Positions 1-11,712 are shown, numbered from the stretch's first letter. The stretch: 64,000 bases of DNA from Ochotona curzoniae (GCF_017591425.1 NW_024466459.1:1674001-1738000); one strand, 5' to 3'. Numbers and translations: made by a program. The notes: generated from the letters alone by a model not told the origin.

Positions 1-140
1 TTGGCTCAGCTCTGGCTGTTGTAGCCACTTGGGGAGTGAACCAGCAGACAGAAGATCTTCTTGTCTGTCTCTCCTTCTCTCTGTATATCTGACTTTGCAA
101 TAAAAACAAAAATAAATCTTAAAAAAATAAATTAAAAAAA
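1..140 (+). mobile_element. C-repeat SINE, 3' part
   Basis: The window opens inside this SINE. From the 'CTCAGCTCTGG' segment onward it runs through 'TTGGGGAGTGAACCAGC', the pyrimidine-rich CT stretch and an A-rich tail with AATAAAAACAAAAATAAAT. The 5' half lies outside the window. Confidence 0.9.
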
Positions 141-432
141 CATTTATTTAATTAGACAATCCTTACTGATTTTCACTTTACTTGGCAAGCAGAGAGACAC
201 AGACGGATCTTCCATTAACGAGTTTAATCCCCAAATGCCCACAGGACCTGAGGCAGCGTTTCTCACATGGGTTCGGGGACCCAAACATTAGCACCATCAC
301 CTGCTGCCTTCCAGGGTGCATGTCAGCAGGAAGCTGGAATGGGACACACAGCAGGAACTGAAACCCAGGCACGCAGATACGGAATACAGGGATCCTAGGC
401 AGAATCTGAACCACTGCACTAAGTATCCTCTC
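141..432 (-). mobile_element. Older C-repeat SINE, reverse orientation
   Basis: It is recognised by 'GCAGAGAGACACAGA', 'GCAGGAAGCTGGAA' and 'GAACCACTGCACTAAG', which belong to the older subfamily that carries an 'AGGAAGCTGGAA' block in reverse orientation. It abuts the A-rich tail of the preceding SINE, so the two sit tail to tail. It is diverged and shows no clear target-site duplication. Confidence 0.8.
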
Positions 433-707
433 AAATAAACAACAACAAATTTTAAGGAGCAAAGGACTTGAGTAGGCATTTCTTTAAAAAAAAAAAAAAG
501 ATATTCAAATGGTCAACAAATACCTAGGAAAATGCTTCACATCACAATTACTGGAGAAAGGTAAATTAATACCACACACCCATAGGATGGTTACAATTAA
601 AGAAGTGTTGGCAAGGATACAGAAAGCTGAAACCTTTGTGCACCCCTGTGAGACTATGTAATGGTCCAGTTATATAAAAAACAGTACAGACCTTCTACAG
701 AAAGTTA

Positions 708-815
708 AAAGTGCTTGGGCCCCTGTCATTCATGTGGGAGACCTGGACAAAGCTCCTGGCTCCTGGCTCCACCCCAGTCACTGTGGCCATCTGGAAGAGT
801 GAACCAGCGTATGAA

Positions 816-861
<46 letters not shown>

Positions 862-908
862 CCTCTGCCTTTTCAAATAAATTTTTTAAATCTTTTAAAA
901 AAAAATAC
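708..908 (+). mobile_element. 5'-truncated C-repeat SINE inserted in L1
   Basis: It begins at 'AAGTGCTTGGGCCCCTG', continues through 'GGGAGACCTGGACAAAGCTC' and 'GTGAACCAGCG', and ends in 'TTTTCAAATAAATTTTTTAA' plus an A-tail. L1-like sequence is found on both sides. The usual CT-rich segment is replaced by a long TG tract. Confidence 0.85.
819..860. repeat. (TG)21 microsatellite
   Basis: Twenty-one uninterrupted TG units lie inside a SINE, exactly where other copies carry a TCTCTCT stretch. It probably grew from that simple sequence, and its purity suggests it is length-variable. Confidence 0.97.
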
Positions 909-1644
909 AACTTGAGAAATCCTGTTACAGGCTACCACACAAATGAACCTTCAAGATGTTTTGGTAATGATGTAAGCTTGTCACAGAAAGAAATACTGTC
1001 TGATATCACTTATCTGAAGCTACTACAGCAATCAATTTTTTATATGTTTTCATTTTTGATGATGTTTACATGGTGGAGAAGGATGCATGGCCACACAGAC
1101 CACTGGTTAGGGCAGGAAGAGTTGAGAAATAAGGGAAAGCTGATGAGGCAACGATTTCCATTTTCTCTTTCCTTCCTGTATCTTGGAGGAGGGGTGGACT
1201 GCTCCCAGCAGCCTAACAGCATCAGTACCCAGGAATGGGGGCACAGCAGTCAATTTCACAGAAACAGAAAGAAGGATGGCATTTGTTATCAGAGGTTGGG
1301 AGGAAAAAGGAAAGGGGAGCTGTTTAATGGAGAGAGTTTCAATCATGTAAGATGAAAATTTTATGGAAATTTTTACGCAATGTAAATATACTAAACCTGA
1401 ACTGTACCTTAAAAACAGTTGAGACAGTAAGACTTGGTTACATGATGTATTTTATCATAAAAAATAGTACACCATTCAAAAGTATGAGAGAAAAAATTTA
1501 ATGCTGTGAACTACTTATCAAGCTCATTACAATGATTCCATTCAAAAGCTTTACATTGTTCTTTAGTGTTTACACATTGAGGAAATACATTGAGACTACA
1601 CTCTCGAAGATAACACATATGAATACATTCATGAATCCATGCTT

Positions 1645-1962
1645 TAAATTTTTAAAAATTTATTTTGATTTATTTGAAAGGCATAGAGACACATCTATCT
1701 TCCACCCATTGGTCCACTCCCTGAACACCACAAAGCCAAGGCTGAGCCATGCCAAATGCAGGAGCCTGAAACTCCTATGGGTGGCAGGGGCCGAGTCACT
1801 GGAGCCAGCATCACCTGCTGCCTCCCAGAGGGCCTGTCGGCAGGAAGCTGGAGTCAGAAGGAGAGCAAGGCTCCATCCGAAGAACCCCAGTTCATCATGT
1901 GGACTTCCTCAGCAGCATCTTCATCTCTACACCAAACCCCTGCCCCAGTGCTCTCACACTGC
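1645..1962 (-). mobile_element. Older C-repeat SINE, reverse
   Basis: The A-tail complement ('AAATTTATTTTGATTTATTT') leads into 'GAAAGGCATAGAGACAC', 'CCTGCTGCCTCCCAGAGGG' and 'GCAGGAAGCTGGAGTC'. Divergence is high toward the SINE 5' end, so the right edge is approximate. Confidence 0.75.
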
Positions 1963-2758
1963 CAAGGGAGGAAAAGGCTAACCAGATCAGGTGCTCTCTA
2001 CCCTTAGCTTGTCAGCATGTTTCCAGAAAGCAGGATGCCTCCAGCTGTGCTGTTCATGCATCTTTCTGAAGCTCTTCACCACAATTCTCCAACAGTTACT
2101 CTCTATCTATATGATGTTCAGCTCTCTCACCAAGCGTTTCTCTCTACAGAATTTATGTAGAATTGTTTGATCCAATCCACAAATAAGAAACAGATCAATG
2201 CCTTCCATCTAACTTGAACTCATAAAAAAGAAAGATACTACTTGCAGACATTCAGTCTGATGGTTATGACATCCATGCCTGGTGCAGCACCAGGTTCTGG
2301 CTACTTACTCTCAGCTTCTTGCCAGGGCAAATACTTGGAGCAGCAATAATGGCTCAAGTAAATGGGTTCCTGATACTGATTCTATTTACTTGGCCCAATC
2401 CTGGCCGTCAGGGCAATTTGGGCAATGAACGAGTGCACAGGAGTGCTCAATCTATTTCTCTACATATGAAATATGGTTTCTTTTTTTAGAAAAAAGCAAA
2501 GATCTCAAACAGGAACCAACTATCCTTTCTATTCCTGAGCTATTAATGTCAGTAGAGTCATGCAGTGCACCAAAACATCAGTGAAATTTATTTCCAGTCA
2601 TCCAAAAAGGTTATCATCATTAATTAGACCATGAAAATCCAATCAACAACAAGTCAGATTGTACAGTGAGAAACAGAGCTATTTCAAGACTTAATGTTAG
2701 CACTTATTACCTCAGAGATAACAATCTCTCAGAAACCAATTTTTTAAAAATTTCTTGC
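1963..2758. other. Unique AT-rich DNA, no gene seen
   Basis: I see no repeat family, no splice-bounded open frame and no CpG enrichment here. This is ordinary intergenic or intronic sequence. Confidence 0.5.
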
Positions 2759-2768
2759 ACTAATTTTC

Positions 2769-3104
2769 TTTTTTATTTTTAAAGATTTATTTATTTTTAT
2801 TGGAAAGTCAGATATACATAGAGGAAGAGAGAGAGGAAGATCTTCCATCCGATGATTCCCTCCCCAAGTGACCGCAACGGCCGGTGCTGCACCCATCTGA
2901 AGCTGGGGCCAGGAACCTCCTCTAGGTCTCCCACGTGGGTGCAGGGTCCCAAAGCTTTGGGCCATCCTTTGCTGCTTTCCCAGGCCACAAGCAGAGAGCT
3001 GGATGGGAAGTGGAGCCACCAGGATTAGAACCGGTATCCATATGGGATCACGGCACGTTCAGGGCAAGGACTTTAAGCCACTAGACCATGCCACCAGGCC
3101 CAGT
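2769..3104 (-). mobile_element. Full-length young C-repeat SINE with TSD
   Basis: A 10-bp target-site duplication ACTAATTTTC flanks it at 2759-2768 and 3105-3114. Read on the minus strand it runs from 'GGGCCTGGTGGCATGG' to the A-tail. Intact ends and CpGs such as 'CAACGGCCGG' point to a fairly recent insertion. Confidence 0.95.
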
Positions 3105-3114
3105 ACTAATTTTC

Positions 3115-3715
3115 AAATTAAAACTGTCCTCTGCCTTCAGCTGTAATTGAAATGATTTGGTCTTGAGCTTCTACAAGAGTCAAAAAGAGAAGTCATGCCC
3201 TTCTTCATACTCCGTTGTCAACAACACATTTGCTTAGTCCTCCCATATGAGGCCAAATTGTAATTTGGTCATTATTATTATCATCATTATTTCTAGTTCC
3301 TATATTAGATTAGAGGAAGTGTTGAAAGTAGGAAGGAAAAAAATAAATTTGATTGAATTTTGACTACAAATAATTTAGATATTTTAAGAAGCATGCCTAG
3401 CTTGGAGTATAATTTATTTCTCAGGATCATCTGTAATCCTTCAAGTTCATTACTGAAATTCTTTGTTTTTATAAAATACAGTCTATTAGACATTTTTGGC
3501 CTCTAAATACGCTTGCATGTGGACATTTGATGAATAAGTGCCATCTGCTAGCCTGGGTATGTCAGTCAACAGTGTTAATTCAAAAACTTCTCCTGTTAGA
3601 AGAAAAAGGTCAAACTGAATTAAGATGTGCAAAGCATGGCTTAATTCATCTTTTCTGTACGTTATTTAACAGGAGTTATTTTTCTCAAAAGCAGAGGAAG
3701 GAGATATTAAAGTTG
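3115..3715. other. Unique AT-rich DNA, no gene seen
   Basis: AT-rich sequence with ATT/ATC low-complexity near 3270-3290. No exon signal was found. Confidence 0.5.
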
Positions 3716-3725
3716 TATTTTTCTG

Positions 3726-4084
3726 GGCCTGGCACGATGGCTTGATTGGCTAATCTTCCACCTCCAAACACCAGGATTCCATATGGGTACCAGCTCATAT
3801 CCTGGCTATTCCACTTTCCATCCAGCTCCTTGCTTGTGGTCTGGGAAAGCAGTGGAGGACGGCCCAAGGCCTTCAGACTCTGCACCTGTGTGACTCTGCA
3901 CCTGTGTGGAGATCTGAAAGGAGCTTCTGGCTCCTGGTTCCTGATTTTGGATCAAGTCAGCTCTGGCTGTTGCCTGGGGAATAAACCAACAAGTGGAAAA
4001 TTTTTCTCTCTCTTCTTCTCTCCTAAATCTTCCTCTCCAATAAAAATAAATAAATCTTAAAAAAAGAAAAAAGGTGGGAGATTC
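3726..4084 (+). mobile_element. Full-length C-repeat SINE with TSD
   Basis: The target-site duplication TATTTTTCTG lies at 3716-3725 and 4085-4094. The element starts 'GGCCTGGCACGATGGC', contains a short internal duplication of 'CTCTGCACCTGTGTG' around 3878-3907, and ends AATAAAAATAAATAAATCTT plus an A-rich run. Confidence 0.95.
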
Positions 4085-4141
4085 TATTTTTCTGCCTTGA
4101 AGCCATGGAGGAAACAGCAAATCAGGTCAAAACCAATCTTA

Positions 4142-4430
4142 GGGGCCAGTGTTGTGGTATAACAAACCTCCCACAATGTAAGCATCCCATATGGGTACAG
4201 GATATTGCTTCCAACCCAACTTCCTGCTACTGTGTCTGGGAAAGAAGTGAAAGATGGTCCAAGTGTTTGGACCCCTAAACTCACATGGGAGACCTAGGAA
4301 AACCTTTGGCTCCTGGCTTCAGTCTGGCCTAGCCCATTTGTGGAGTGAACCAGCAAATGGAAGACATCTCTATCTCTCCATTTCTTTCTGTAATTCTTTC
4401 AAATGAATAAAATAATTCTTAAAAAAAAAT
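4142..4430 (+). mobile_element. Older C-repeat SINE
   Basis: It starts 'GGGGCCAGTGTTGTGG' and shows 'CATCCCATATGGGTACAG', 'GGGAGACCTAGGAAAACC' and 'GTGGAGTGAACCAGCA', ending in 'CAAATGAATAAAATAATTC' and an A-tail. Confidence 0.9.
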
Positions 4431-4954
4431 ATTAGGAAGGTCTGATTTAGCCTAAAATTCTCAAGTATATCTTGACTATTTCTTGATTCATTTACAGTCA
4501 GTAAGACAGCTGGAAACTGCTGGAAACATTCAAATCTGTTAATACTTTACCTTATAAACAAAAACCAATATTGACACTGTAGATAATGAACTGGCTCTTA
4601 GACTCATTTAATGAGAGAGAACAAAAAAGACAATAATTTCAGCATAGCCACCGCAGAAAAATATTACATGTTCAGAATCCTCTTTCCATTCATTATTAGG
4701 TTCCCAGACACACAAATGTCCCTCCCAAGCCAGACATGTCGTCTTTCACCAACACACAACAGGGCTTACACCACTAACAAACCAGCTAGTCCATCTCCCT
4801 CTGCACCTCATGGACCTCTGGCCTTCCAGGAGGAAGGCCAAGCAAGGGTGTCACACCCCAGAGGGAAAAAGCATTTTAAAGCATCAAATCTTTAAGAACT
4901 CTTTACAGACTGCTAGAGGGTTCTAATAAGGAAATCTAACTCAATCCACAGTAT
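4431..4954. other. Unique DNA, no gene seen
   Basis: The frame at 4611-4895 has no recognisable domain and no splice or promoter context. Treated as non-coding. Confidence 0.45.
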
Positions 4955-5205
4955 TGCAAAGTCAGATATACAGAGAAGAGGAGAGACAGAGAGAAAGCTC
5001 TTCTGTCTGATGATTCACTCTCCAAGCAGCCACCTGCCACAGCTGAGCCTAGTAGCTAAAGTGCCCTCCTTGCATGCTGCTGGGATACCATATGCGTACC
5101 AGATCATGCCCCAGCAATCATATTTCCCATCCAGCTCCCTGCCTGTGACCTGGGAAAGCAGTTGAGGACAGCCCAAAGCCTTAGGACCCTGCACCCATGA
5201 AGATT
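4955..5205. mobile_element. Inverted-chimeric C-repeat SINE
   Basis: 4955-5047 is the SINE 3' half in reverse orientation ('ATTGCAAAGTCAGATATAC', 'GATTCACTCTCCAAGC'). About 5048-5205 is the SINE 5' half in forward orientation ('GTAGCTAAAGTGCCCTCC', 'CCCATCCAGCTCCCTGCC', 'GGACCCTGCACCCATG'). The part of the consensus between them is missing. This geometry fits a 5' inversion during target-primed reverse transcription, or two truncated copies side by side. No A-tail or duplication is visible. Confidence 0.75.
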
Positions 5206-5229
5206 AATGCGCCAGACACTTCAAAACAC

Positions 5230-5370
5230 TCCTCATTTAAAATGTAATGTATTATTAGGCAAGAGTTAAACTTTTTTCCAAATGAGGAAACTGAGGCATA
5301 AGTTGAGTAACTTGACTAAAGCCTCATAACTAGGAAGGGCAGAAATAGAAATCAAGCAGGTTTGGCAACT
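5230..5370 (-). mobile_element. MIR fragment, reverse
   Basis: 'CAAATGAGGAAACTGAGGCA', 'GAGTAACTTGACTAAAGCC' and 'AGAAATCAAGCAGG' match the reverse complement of the mammal-wide MIR core. Confidence 0.7.
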
Positions 5371-5554
5371 TCTTTAAACAATGCCCAGATCAGGCAAGGG
5401 ACGAAGCTGCCACTCCTCTAAGTTACAATCAGCTTAAGGACATTTTTCTTGAAGTTTTTTTTCTGTTACTACCCATAATTTAGCAGTTATGTTCTCAATG
5501 GCCTTACTTTTTAAAGAACTATTTTTATCAAGTCAATCCTTTCTGATATAGCTT

Positions 5555-5881
5555 TAAATTTTTTTGTTTTTATTAGAAAGGAAGATTTACAGAAATAAGG
5601 AGAGACAGAGAGAAAGATTTTCAATCCGCTGGTTCACTTCCCAAATGGCCATACAGCTGGAGTTCAGCCAACCAGAAGCTAGGAGCCAGGAGCTACTTCC
5701 AGGTCTCCCACTTGGGTGCAGGATCCCAAGGCTTTGGGCCGTCCTCGACTGCTTTCCCAGGCCACAGGCAGGAAATTAGATGGGAAACTGAGCAGCTGGG
5801 ACGCAAACTGGCACCCATATAGGATGCCGGTGCTTAGAGGTGGAGGATTAACCAGCTGCACCTTTGCATTGGGCCCTCTAC
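5555..5881 (-). mobile_element. Full-length C-repeat SINE with TSD
   Basis: The 8-bp duplication TATAGCTT lies at 5547-5554 and 5882-5889. Reverse-orientation landmarks are 'GAAAGATTTTCAATCCGCTG', 'CAGGTCTCCCACTTGGGTG' and 'GTCCTCGACTGCTTTCCC'. Confidence 0.93.
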
Positions 5882-6015
5882 TATAGCTTCTTAAGACTTT
5901 TCCTAGTTAAATGTATAATGATATCCAAAACAGTCTTATGAGCTTAGTTATAACTGCTTAGTCAATCTGCATAGACTTTACAAAACGTGAACCCAAAGCT
6001 ACGAAAGGTAAGTAT

Positions 6016-6268
6016 GGGGGCCAGTGTTGTGGCACAGCAAGTTAAGCCCATATGGGGCCAGTGAGTACCAACTGCTCCACTTCTAATTCAGTTAGTAGCC
6101 TGGGAAAAAAACAGTGGAAGATGACCAAAGCACTTGAGCCCCTGACACCCACATAAGAGACCTGGAAAAAGTGCCTGGCTCCTGGTTTTCGCTTGGCCAA
6201 GCCCTGGCTATTGTGGCCATCTAGGGAGTAAGCCAGTGGATGGAAGATTTCTCTCTTTATCTCTCTCA
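6016..6268 (+). mobile_element. C-repeat SINE without A-tail
   Basis: It starts 'GGGGGCCAGTGTTGTGGC' and runs to the CT-rich segment ('CTCTCTTTATCTCTCTC'), where it stops without the AATAAA tail. About 20 bases around the 'CATCCCATATGGG' region are lost. Confidence 0.85.
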
Positions 6269-6269
6269 A

Positions 6270-7416
6270 GTGTTTGCTTCCACCAAATGCCTATTGAATG
6301 TTGCCAGCCTAAATGAACCACTGAAATGAGCCACTTTGAACTTATGAACAATTTCTCAAAAACTACTTATTTTTAAGCCAAACTCATCACTTATTTTTCT
6401 AAAAAAAAAAAATAATGCTACAAGGTAAATTCCTTGCCAAAACACAAAAGGTTAACAATACATTTTTTTTTATATTCTATGTGCTAATAGGAAACATTGT
6501 ATAATTCTTACTGATGACAAATGTGTACTCTGTTAGAAATGGGGAAATGTGAAAGTCACAAACTGAAAAACTGGAGACAATATGCCAACTAGTAAGTTCA
6601 CAGATTGCACAATGCTTAAAAATATAAACAAATACCTGATGTGCTAGTGATAACAGAACAAAACTTTCCTCTATGGAGTGTGTGTGCATGTGTATGGCTC
6701 CGTCAACAAACACTTAGAAGCCTCTTCACCCTCCAGGGTCTGAGATAACAGCTTCTCTACTTGTCCATTGGAGGCCAAGCAGTGTCCTGCCCTTGCTCAG
6801 ATATTGAGAAAGGTGAGTGAGGACCCTGAAGAGGACCAAGGTGGAGGTCGGGTACAAAGGAAAGCAGGAAGCAAGGGGCAGATTCCAAATTCCAAAATGA
6901 CCTCTGGGAGGAACGTAGCTGCAGCTCTTGGGTCAAGGTCCTCCACTCCTGAGAAAGGATCTCGAAGGTCAGGCAATCTACAAGGCCTGCTGAGGGGTCA
7001 GCTGCTCCTTTTAAACAGTTGGCAATACGCAGTATCAGGAAGCTGGTTTAGCAACTGAGCTCAGAAGCCAAGAAGAGTCTTAGTTCTGCTTTGAATTATG
7101 GCCAAGGGCCAGTGTCAACTAAATCTCCCTCTTGTCCTTGCTGCAGAAACACTGACAGTTAAGAACAAAACCAGATACGGCTGGGATCATTCTCTCAGTA
7201 GGAAACTAACACCAAAGTCCCGGCTCCTCAAAACGTCCTTCAAATGCGCCTCTCAAAATCTCTGTAGATGGCTCCATGACTTCCAAAACCCTAAGGATAA
7301 TGCGTCTTCCGAAAATCTGCTGGGGGAAAAGATAATAGCAGCCCTCCCTGACAGAGGGCCGTGGATGCATCATCTCTCCTTTCCACAGGACTACTCCACA
7401 TAGTGCTGTGAAATTC
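6270..7416. other. Unique DNA, no gene seen
   Basis: Part of 6720-7100 is GC-richer and has an open plus frame with a GTGAGT donor-like site at about 6812. There is no convincing acceptor and no recognisable protein. Left unassigned. Confidence 0.4.
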
Positions 7417-7760
7417 CAGGCCAGCATGGTAGCCTAGCGGTTATAGTCCTCGCCTTGCATGCGCCAGAATCACACATGGGCACTGGTTCTAACCCCGGAA
7501 GCCCCACTTCCTATCCAGCTCCCTGCTTGTGGCCTGGGAAAACAGTTGAGGACGGCCCAAGCCTTGGGACCCTGCACCCACATGGGAGACCCGGAGGAGG
7601 CTCGAGGCTCCTGGCTCCTGGTTTTGGATCAGCGCAGTTCCATCAGTTGCAGCAGCTTGGGGAGTGGATCAACAGACTGAAGATATTCCTCTCTGTCCCT
7701 CCTCCTCTCTGCATATCTGATTTTCCAATAAAAATAAATAAAATAAAAATAACTCTTAAG
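7417..7760 (+). mobile_element. Full-length young C-repeat SINE
   Basis: One of the best-preserved copies: 'GTCCTCGCCTTGCATGCGCC', 'GAGGACGGCCCAAGCC', 'GGGAGACCCGGAGGAGGC', then 'CCAATAAAAATAAATAAAAT'. CpGs retained in 'CATGCGCCAG' and 'GACCCGG' suggest low age. Confidence 0.93.
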
Positions 7761-7889
7761 AAGAAGAACCCAGTTTCTGCATCAGTGAGAGGGATTCTCC
7801 TGGAAAATGAGGAAACACTGCTGGGCAGAAGTGACTTTCCAGATCCTCATCAGCTAAATCAAGGTCCCTCTGCAGATCATTCACTACCT

Positions 7890-7990
7890 ACGAGAGGTTA
7901 GAAGTAGAGATCAAACAGCTATTGTCACCAAGTGGCTTCAGAGCTCTACTCCAGAGCTTGTGCTCCAGGGCCCACTGCTATACCAGATCA
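7890..7990 (-). mobile_element. Possible MIR fragment, reverse
   Basis: 'GAGGTTAGAAGTAGAGATC' and 'GCTTCAGAGCTCTACTCCAG' resemble the 5' half of MIR in reverse orientation. The match is weak. Confidence 0.4.
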
Positions 7991-8825
7991 CACCTGGTCT
8001 GTAGATCTGTGGAAGCCCAGGAGGAATGTACAACATGACTAGACAGCCAGCACAAACCCAATACACAGGTTCACAGGCAATTTTCCTAAAAATACACATC
8101 CTCAAATGGGAGAACTTAAAAGATGTACTATGCATAACACACATATGCATAGTGTTCATACACAACTGGCATCAGAAGCCATTCCTCTAACAACTCAATT
8201 TCAGGCTGTAAAAACCCACAAGGCAAAGTCTGCATCAGTCTTTTCACTAAAACAGGGGAAAAACAGGTGAATAACCAAGAAAACAAATGCAGAACTGGTA
8301 CTGCTTATTCAAATATACACAAAGAAACTGCCCTGAGACAAAAAATATCTTCTCCAAATAGCCTCTTCCAGGAAATACTGGGCCCCTGCTCCTGAAGCAA
8401 GTGGGGAATGCACCTGCCAGAAGCACCATAGTCAGGTTATAACTCAAAAGAAGGCACGGTTGGCAGGGTACAGTCCTAAATCTTATGGTTGAACCACCCT
8501 ACCCACAAGGGCACATTCCTGGTGAATACCTAAGCTCTCCAATTAAATGATGTCTGTGGCAGCAGCAAATTCCCTTTCTAATGTGCTCCTCCAAATATAT
8601 GCAGCATTTTATTTTAAAGCAAGGATTCTTAACCTCCACATGCATGCAAATTTGGGGATGTGTATGTGTGATTTTCAGAGATAGAATTCACAGTGTTAAG
8701 AGTCCCAAAGAACCCCATGTCCCAAAAGTTAAAAACTCAGACTTTTAAAGGACGGCAGAATTCCCTCCTTATGATTAGTTTAGGAAATCATAGTTTCCTG
8801 GATCTGCCTGGCAAAAAGTTTTGGG

Positions 8826-8860
8826 AAAAAAAAAAAGAAGAAGAAGAACAAGAAGAAGAA
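8826..8860. repeat. A-run followed by (GAA)n
   Basis: An A11 run is followed by imperfect GAA units (one interrupted as GAACAA). It is a simple purine tract. Confidence 0.9.
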
Positions 8861-10821
8861 GGCAGAGCAGAGTATAATACTGGTGCCAACTCACAGGATC
8901 ATTTTGTGGATGTAGATCCCTCACAGTCTGTAGCATCTATCACCAACCTGTGACGCCCCTGGCTTACATGGGCCCTGAGATGAAAACGGCAACTCAGTGT
9001 CTGTGGAGATGCACCTGCATGGTGAGTGCAGAGCTGAAGCCTCGAAGACGCATTCATTCACAATCTTGACCCTAGTGTGCTCTGACGTTTCCCACGGCGG
9101 GCTCTGGCATTCTCTCTCAGCACTGCATTACTCCATCTACCTCCCCAAAAGATTAGTGTGTCTTGATGCTTCAGATAACATCATACAAAGTCCACAAACC
9201 CTTTACTTCACCTCTTGGGCTCACACTTCCTGTCTTATACAAGCCACAGGACAAAGTGACCTCATTACCCTGCAAGCCATCTTTCCATCCAGTTCCCAAT
9301 ATTCTTTCACATAGCACCTTGCAGCTTTTCTTCCAAAACGTGGCCAAAGGTACAATGAACAAGAGGCCGGAAAATGACTGCTTCTAGCACTTCCCCTTGG
9401 ACAACCATCTTCTCTCCCATTTCTTCTAAAGCAAAAGGTATAATCTATGTGGGAAATAGTCAGTTTGAGAAAAACACACCTTTACACTGTTATTTCCAGA
9501 ATAACTGGATGTATAGAATACAAAATTACCAATCCACTGAAAAAACTACAAAATAATGTCTAACTCTATTATACATCTGACAATTCTATCTTAGAAGTCT
9601 AGCAAATGCACCCTTGTGAGATGCTCCAAACCCATATCCTAACTGAAATCTATTTAAAAAGAATAGTTAGCTCCTTTGGAAGTCACATGAAAGCACATAC
9701 AGAGCAAATATCCTCCCCACCAAATCAAAGAATGGCTTGCCTATAAAGCTTGTGTCACCAAACACTAAAGATCCCAGCCTCCAAACACCCTAACTGTCGC
9801 CCATGGCACATGTAAACACTGATCCAGAGACCTTCAAACGCTGACAGATATGCAGAACTCACCGGCAATGAACTAGTCTCTCCTTTAAAATAAGGTCAGG
9901 TCAGCAGACAAACTACATAGAGCTGCTTTTCACTAAAGTTCTTGTTTTTCATGTTTTCTTGTAAACACACTGGACCTTTTCTGGGTTCATGGAATGGATA
10001 ATCCTATTCACCTGACCCTGGCATACACTGACAATTTTGGTTTCCTATTAAATGGGTCTTTGCCATGAATGTAAATGGGCTGGATGAGGTGGAAGGGAAC
10101 CCTTGTGCAAGTCAGAGATTAACAGAAAGTGAGTGGAGAGCTTAAATATTGTGCCAGGAATCACCTGCTCTTGGACAACTGACTGCCAAAGTCCTACCTC
10201 TTTCTGTATTTAAAACCCACTGTGAGAACTCTGCATTCATGTTAGCTGAATTTCACAGCAGGTTCTCTGTAATTACCAACAGTTTGCATTACTGGCTCCT
10301 GCGATGGCTCCATCATGAAGAGATCCAGTTTCTGCAGCAGATCACGTGCCCACCTTCATGTACAGGTGTGCACTGCCAGCAAGCTAAGGAGGCCTCCACA
10401 CCAAAAGGTAAAGAGATCTTCCTTTAAAACCCTTTAAGGACCACCTACCTCTACCTTCCTCACCCCAGAGTAGGGGAGAAAAATCAGAGATGGAGAAAAG
10501 TTCCAAAGGCCAAGGGCAGATGATCATCCTTGTGGTTTAGATTTCAAGCCAACAGGTTCTGCTGCAACAATGCCTATGTGCCATTCACATTGTCTTATAT
10601 ATCAGACTACTCTTGGCAAATGGTCTGAAAATAACTACACCGTCTTCATTGCCTCAGGCAAAAACTGTAAATGGAATATACAATAGAAGCATACTTTCAG
10701 CCCAGAGCTCACCACTGTAGGACACTCATAGAGTCGAGGAGGAAAGTGTCCACACCTTCCCAGGGCCCAGGAGTGCTCCAGACTGACTGGAGCGAAGAGC
10801 AGATGGCTGGAGGGCCTGTGA

Positions 10822-10960
10822 CCCCAGCAACCCATATGCACACGAGTTAACATTCCCCAGTTGCTCAACCTTCCAATTCAGTTCCCTGCCAATATACCTG
10901 GAAAAGCAATGGGAAATGGCCCAAGTAGTTAGGCTTCTCCCATCCATGTGGGAAGATCCC
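10822..10960 (+). mobile_element. C-repeat SINE fragment
   Basis: The middle part of the SINE is present: 'CCAATTCAGTTCCCTGCC', 'GCAATGGGAAATGGCCCAAG', 'CCATCCATGTGGGAAGA'. Both ends are missing or too diverged to see. Confidence 0.65.
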
Positions 10961-11465
10961 CCCAGCCCCACCCTGACCCAAAACATACACCCGAGTTCAC
11001 ACCCCCTCTTCAAGGACACACAGGCTCCTCCACTTCCCAAGGAGAGAAACGCCAGACATCAAGAACTCATTACATCCTTGAGAGCAAAGGGGTAGAACCT
11101 TGTCCCCTGGCCCTTTAGGGAGGACAGAGGAGACAGCCCGACCCCTGTCCCAGTCCAGGAAAATGATGTCACTTTCTAGCACCTCAGGCTTTGCTGGTGT
11201 TTTCAGTCCTGAAATCAAGGCCATAATGGGAAGACAGTGGGCTACTTTCTAGATACTCAGATTAACCAACCAAACAAAAAAACAAAGGAACAAAAATTAT
11301 AACTCTAAAACATATTCAAGCACTTATTCAAGTTACACACAGCAGAAAAATTGGCACCCTGGCTTAGAATTTTTTAATTTTAGAAGAAAATAACATTATT
11401 TTTATAATGTTAGTTCTATTTAATATCATGTTTAATGTTGTTCAAGAAATTAAAACACTCTTGAA

Positions 11466-11712
11466 GGGCCCACTGCTGTGGCATAGCAAGTTAAGCCAAA
11501 GCCTGCAGAGTTTGCACCCATGCCAGCTCTAGTCCCAGCTGTTTCACTTCCACTTCAGCTCCCTAATTCCAAGACTGGGAAAGAAGCAAAGGATACCCTA
11601 AGTGCTTGGACCCCTGCACCATACGGGAGACCAGGAAGAAGCTCCAGCTCCTGGCTTCTCTTCTGTCTTACCCCTTCTCTGTATAAATAAATCTTATAAG
11701 ACAACTCTTAAA
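11466..11712 (+). mobile_element. Older C-repeat SINE, shortened
   Basis: 'GGGCCCACTGCTGTGGC' opens it, then 'AGCAAGTTAAGCC' and 'CGGGAGACCAGGAAGAAGCT'. A large part of the 3' half, including the GGGGAGTGAA block, is deleted before 'TAAATAAATCTTATAAG'. Confidence 0.85.

Larger units (their letters stand above)
433..1505 (+). mobile_element. Decayed L1 (LINE-1) 3' end
   Basis: The stretch 440-700 resembles the distal L1 ORF2 ('GCAAAGGACTTGAGTAGGCA', 'ATGGTCAACAAATACCTAGG', 'GTTGGCAAGGATAC'). The part after 905 resembles the L1 3' end ('ATACTGTCTGATATCACTTA', 'GAACTGTACCTTAAAAA'). The reading frame is broken many times, so this is a fossil. A SINE at about 708-908 interrupts it. The long frame at 711-1355 is an accident of this composite and is not a gene. 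Confidence 0.8.
7761..10820. other. 3-kb SINE-poor unique DNA
   Basis: Apart from a MIR-like piece at about 7890-7990 and a GAA tract, I see no repeat. GT dinucleotides with donor-like context occur at about 9019 (ATG|GTGAGTGCA) and 10409 (AAAAG|GTAAAG), but no open frame linked to them resembles a known protein. It could be intron sequence. Confidence 0.4.

Noticed and set aside
711..1355. 214-codon plus frame
   Set aside because: It reads through a SINE, a TG microsatellite and decayed L1 and encodes a Cys-Val run from the microsatellite; it is a repeat artefact.
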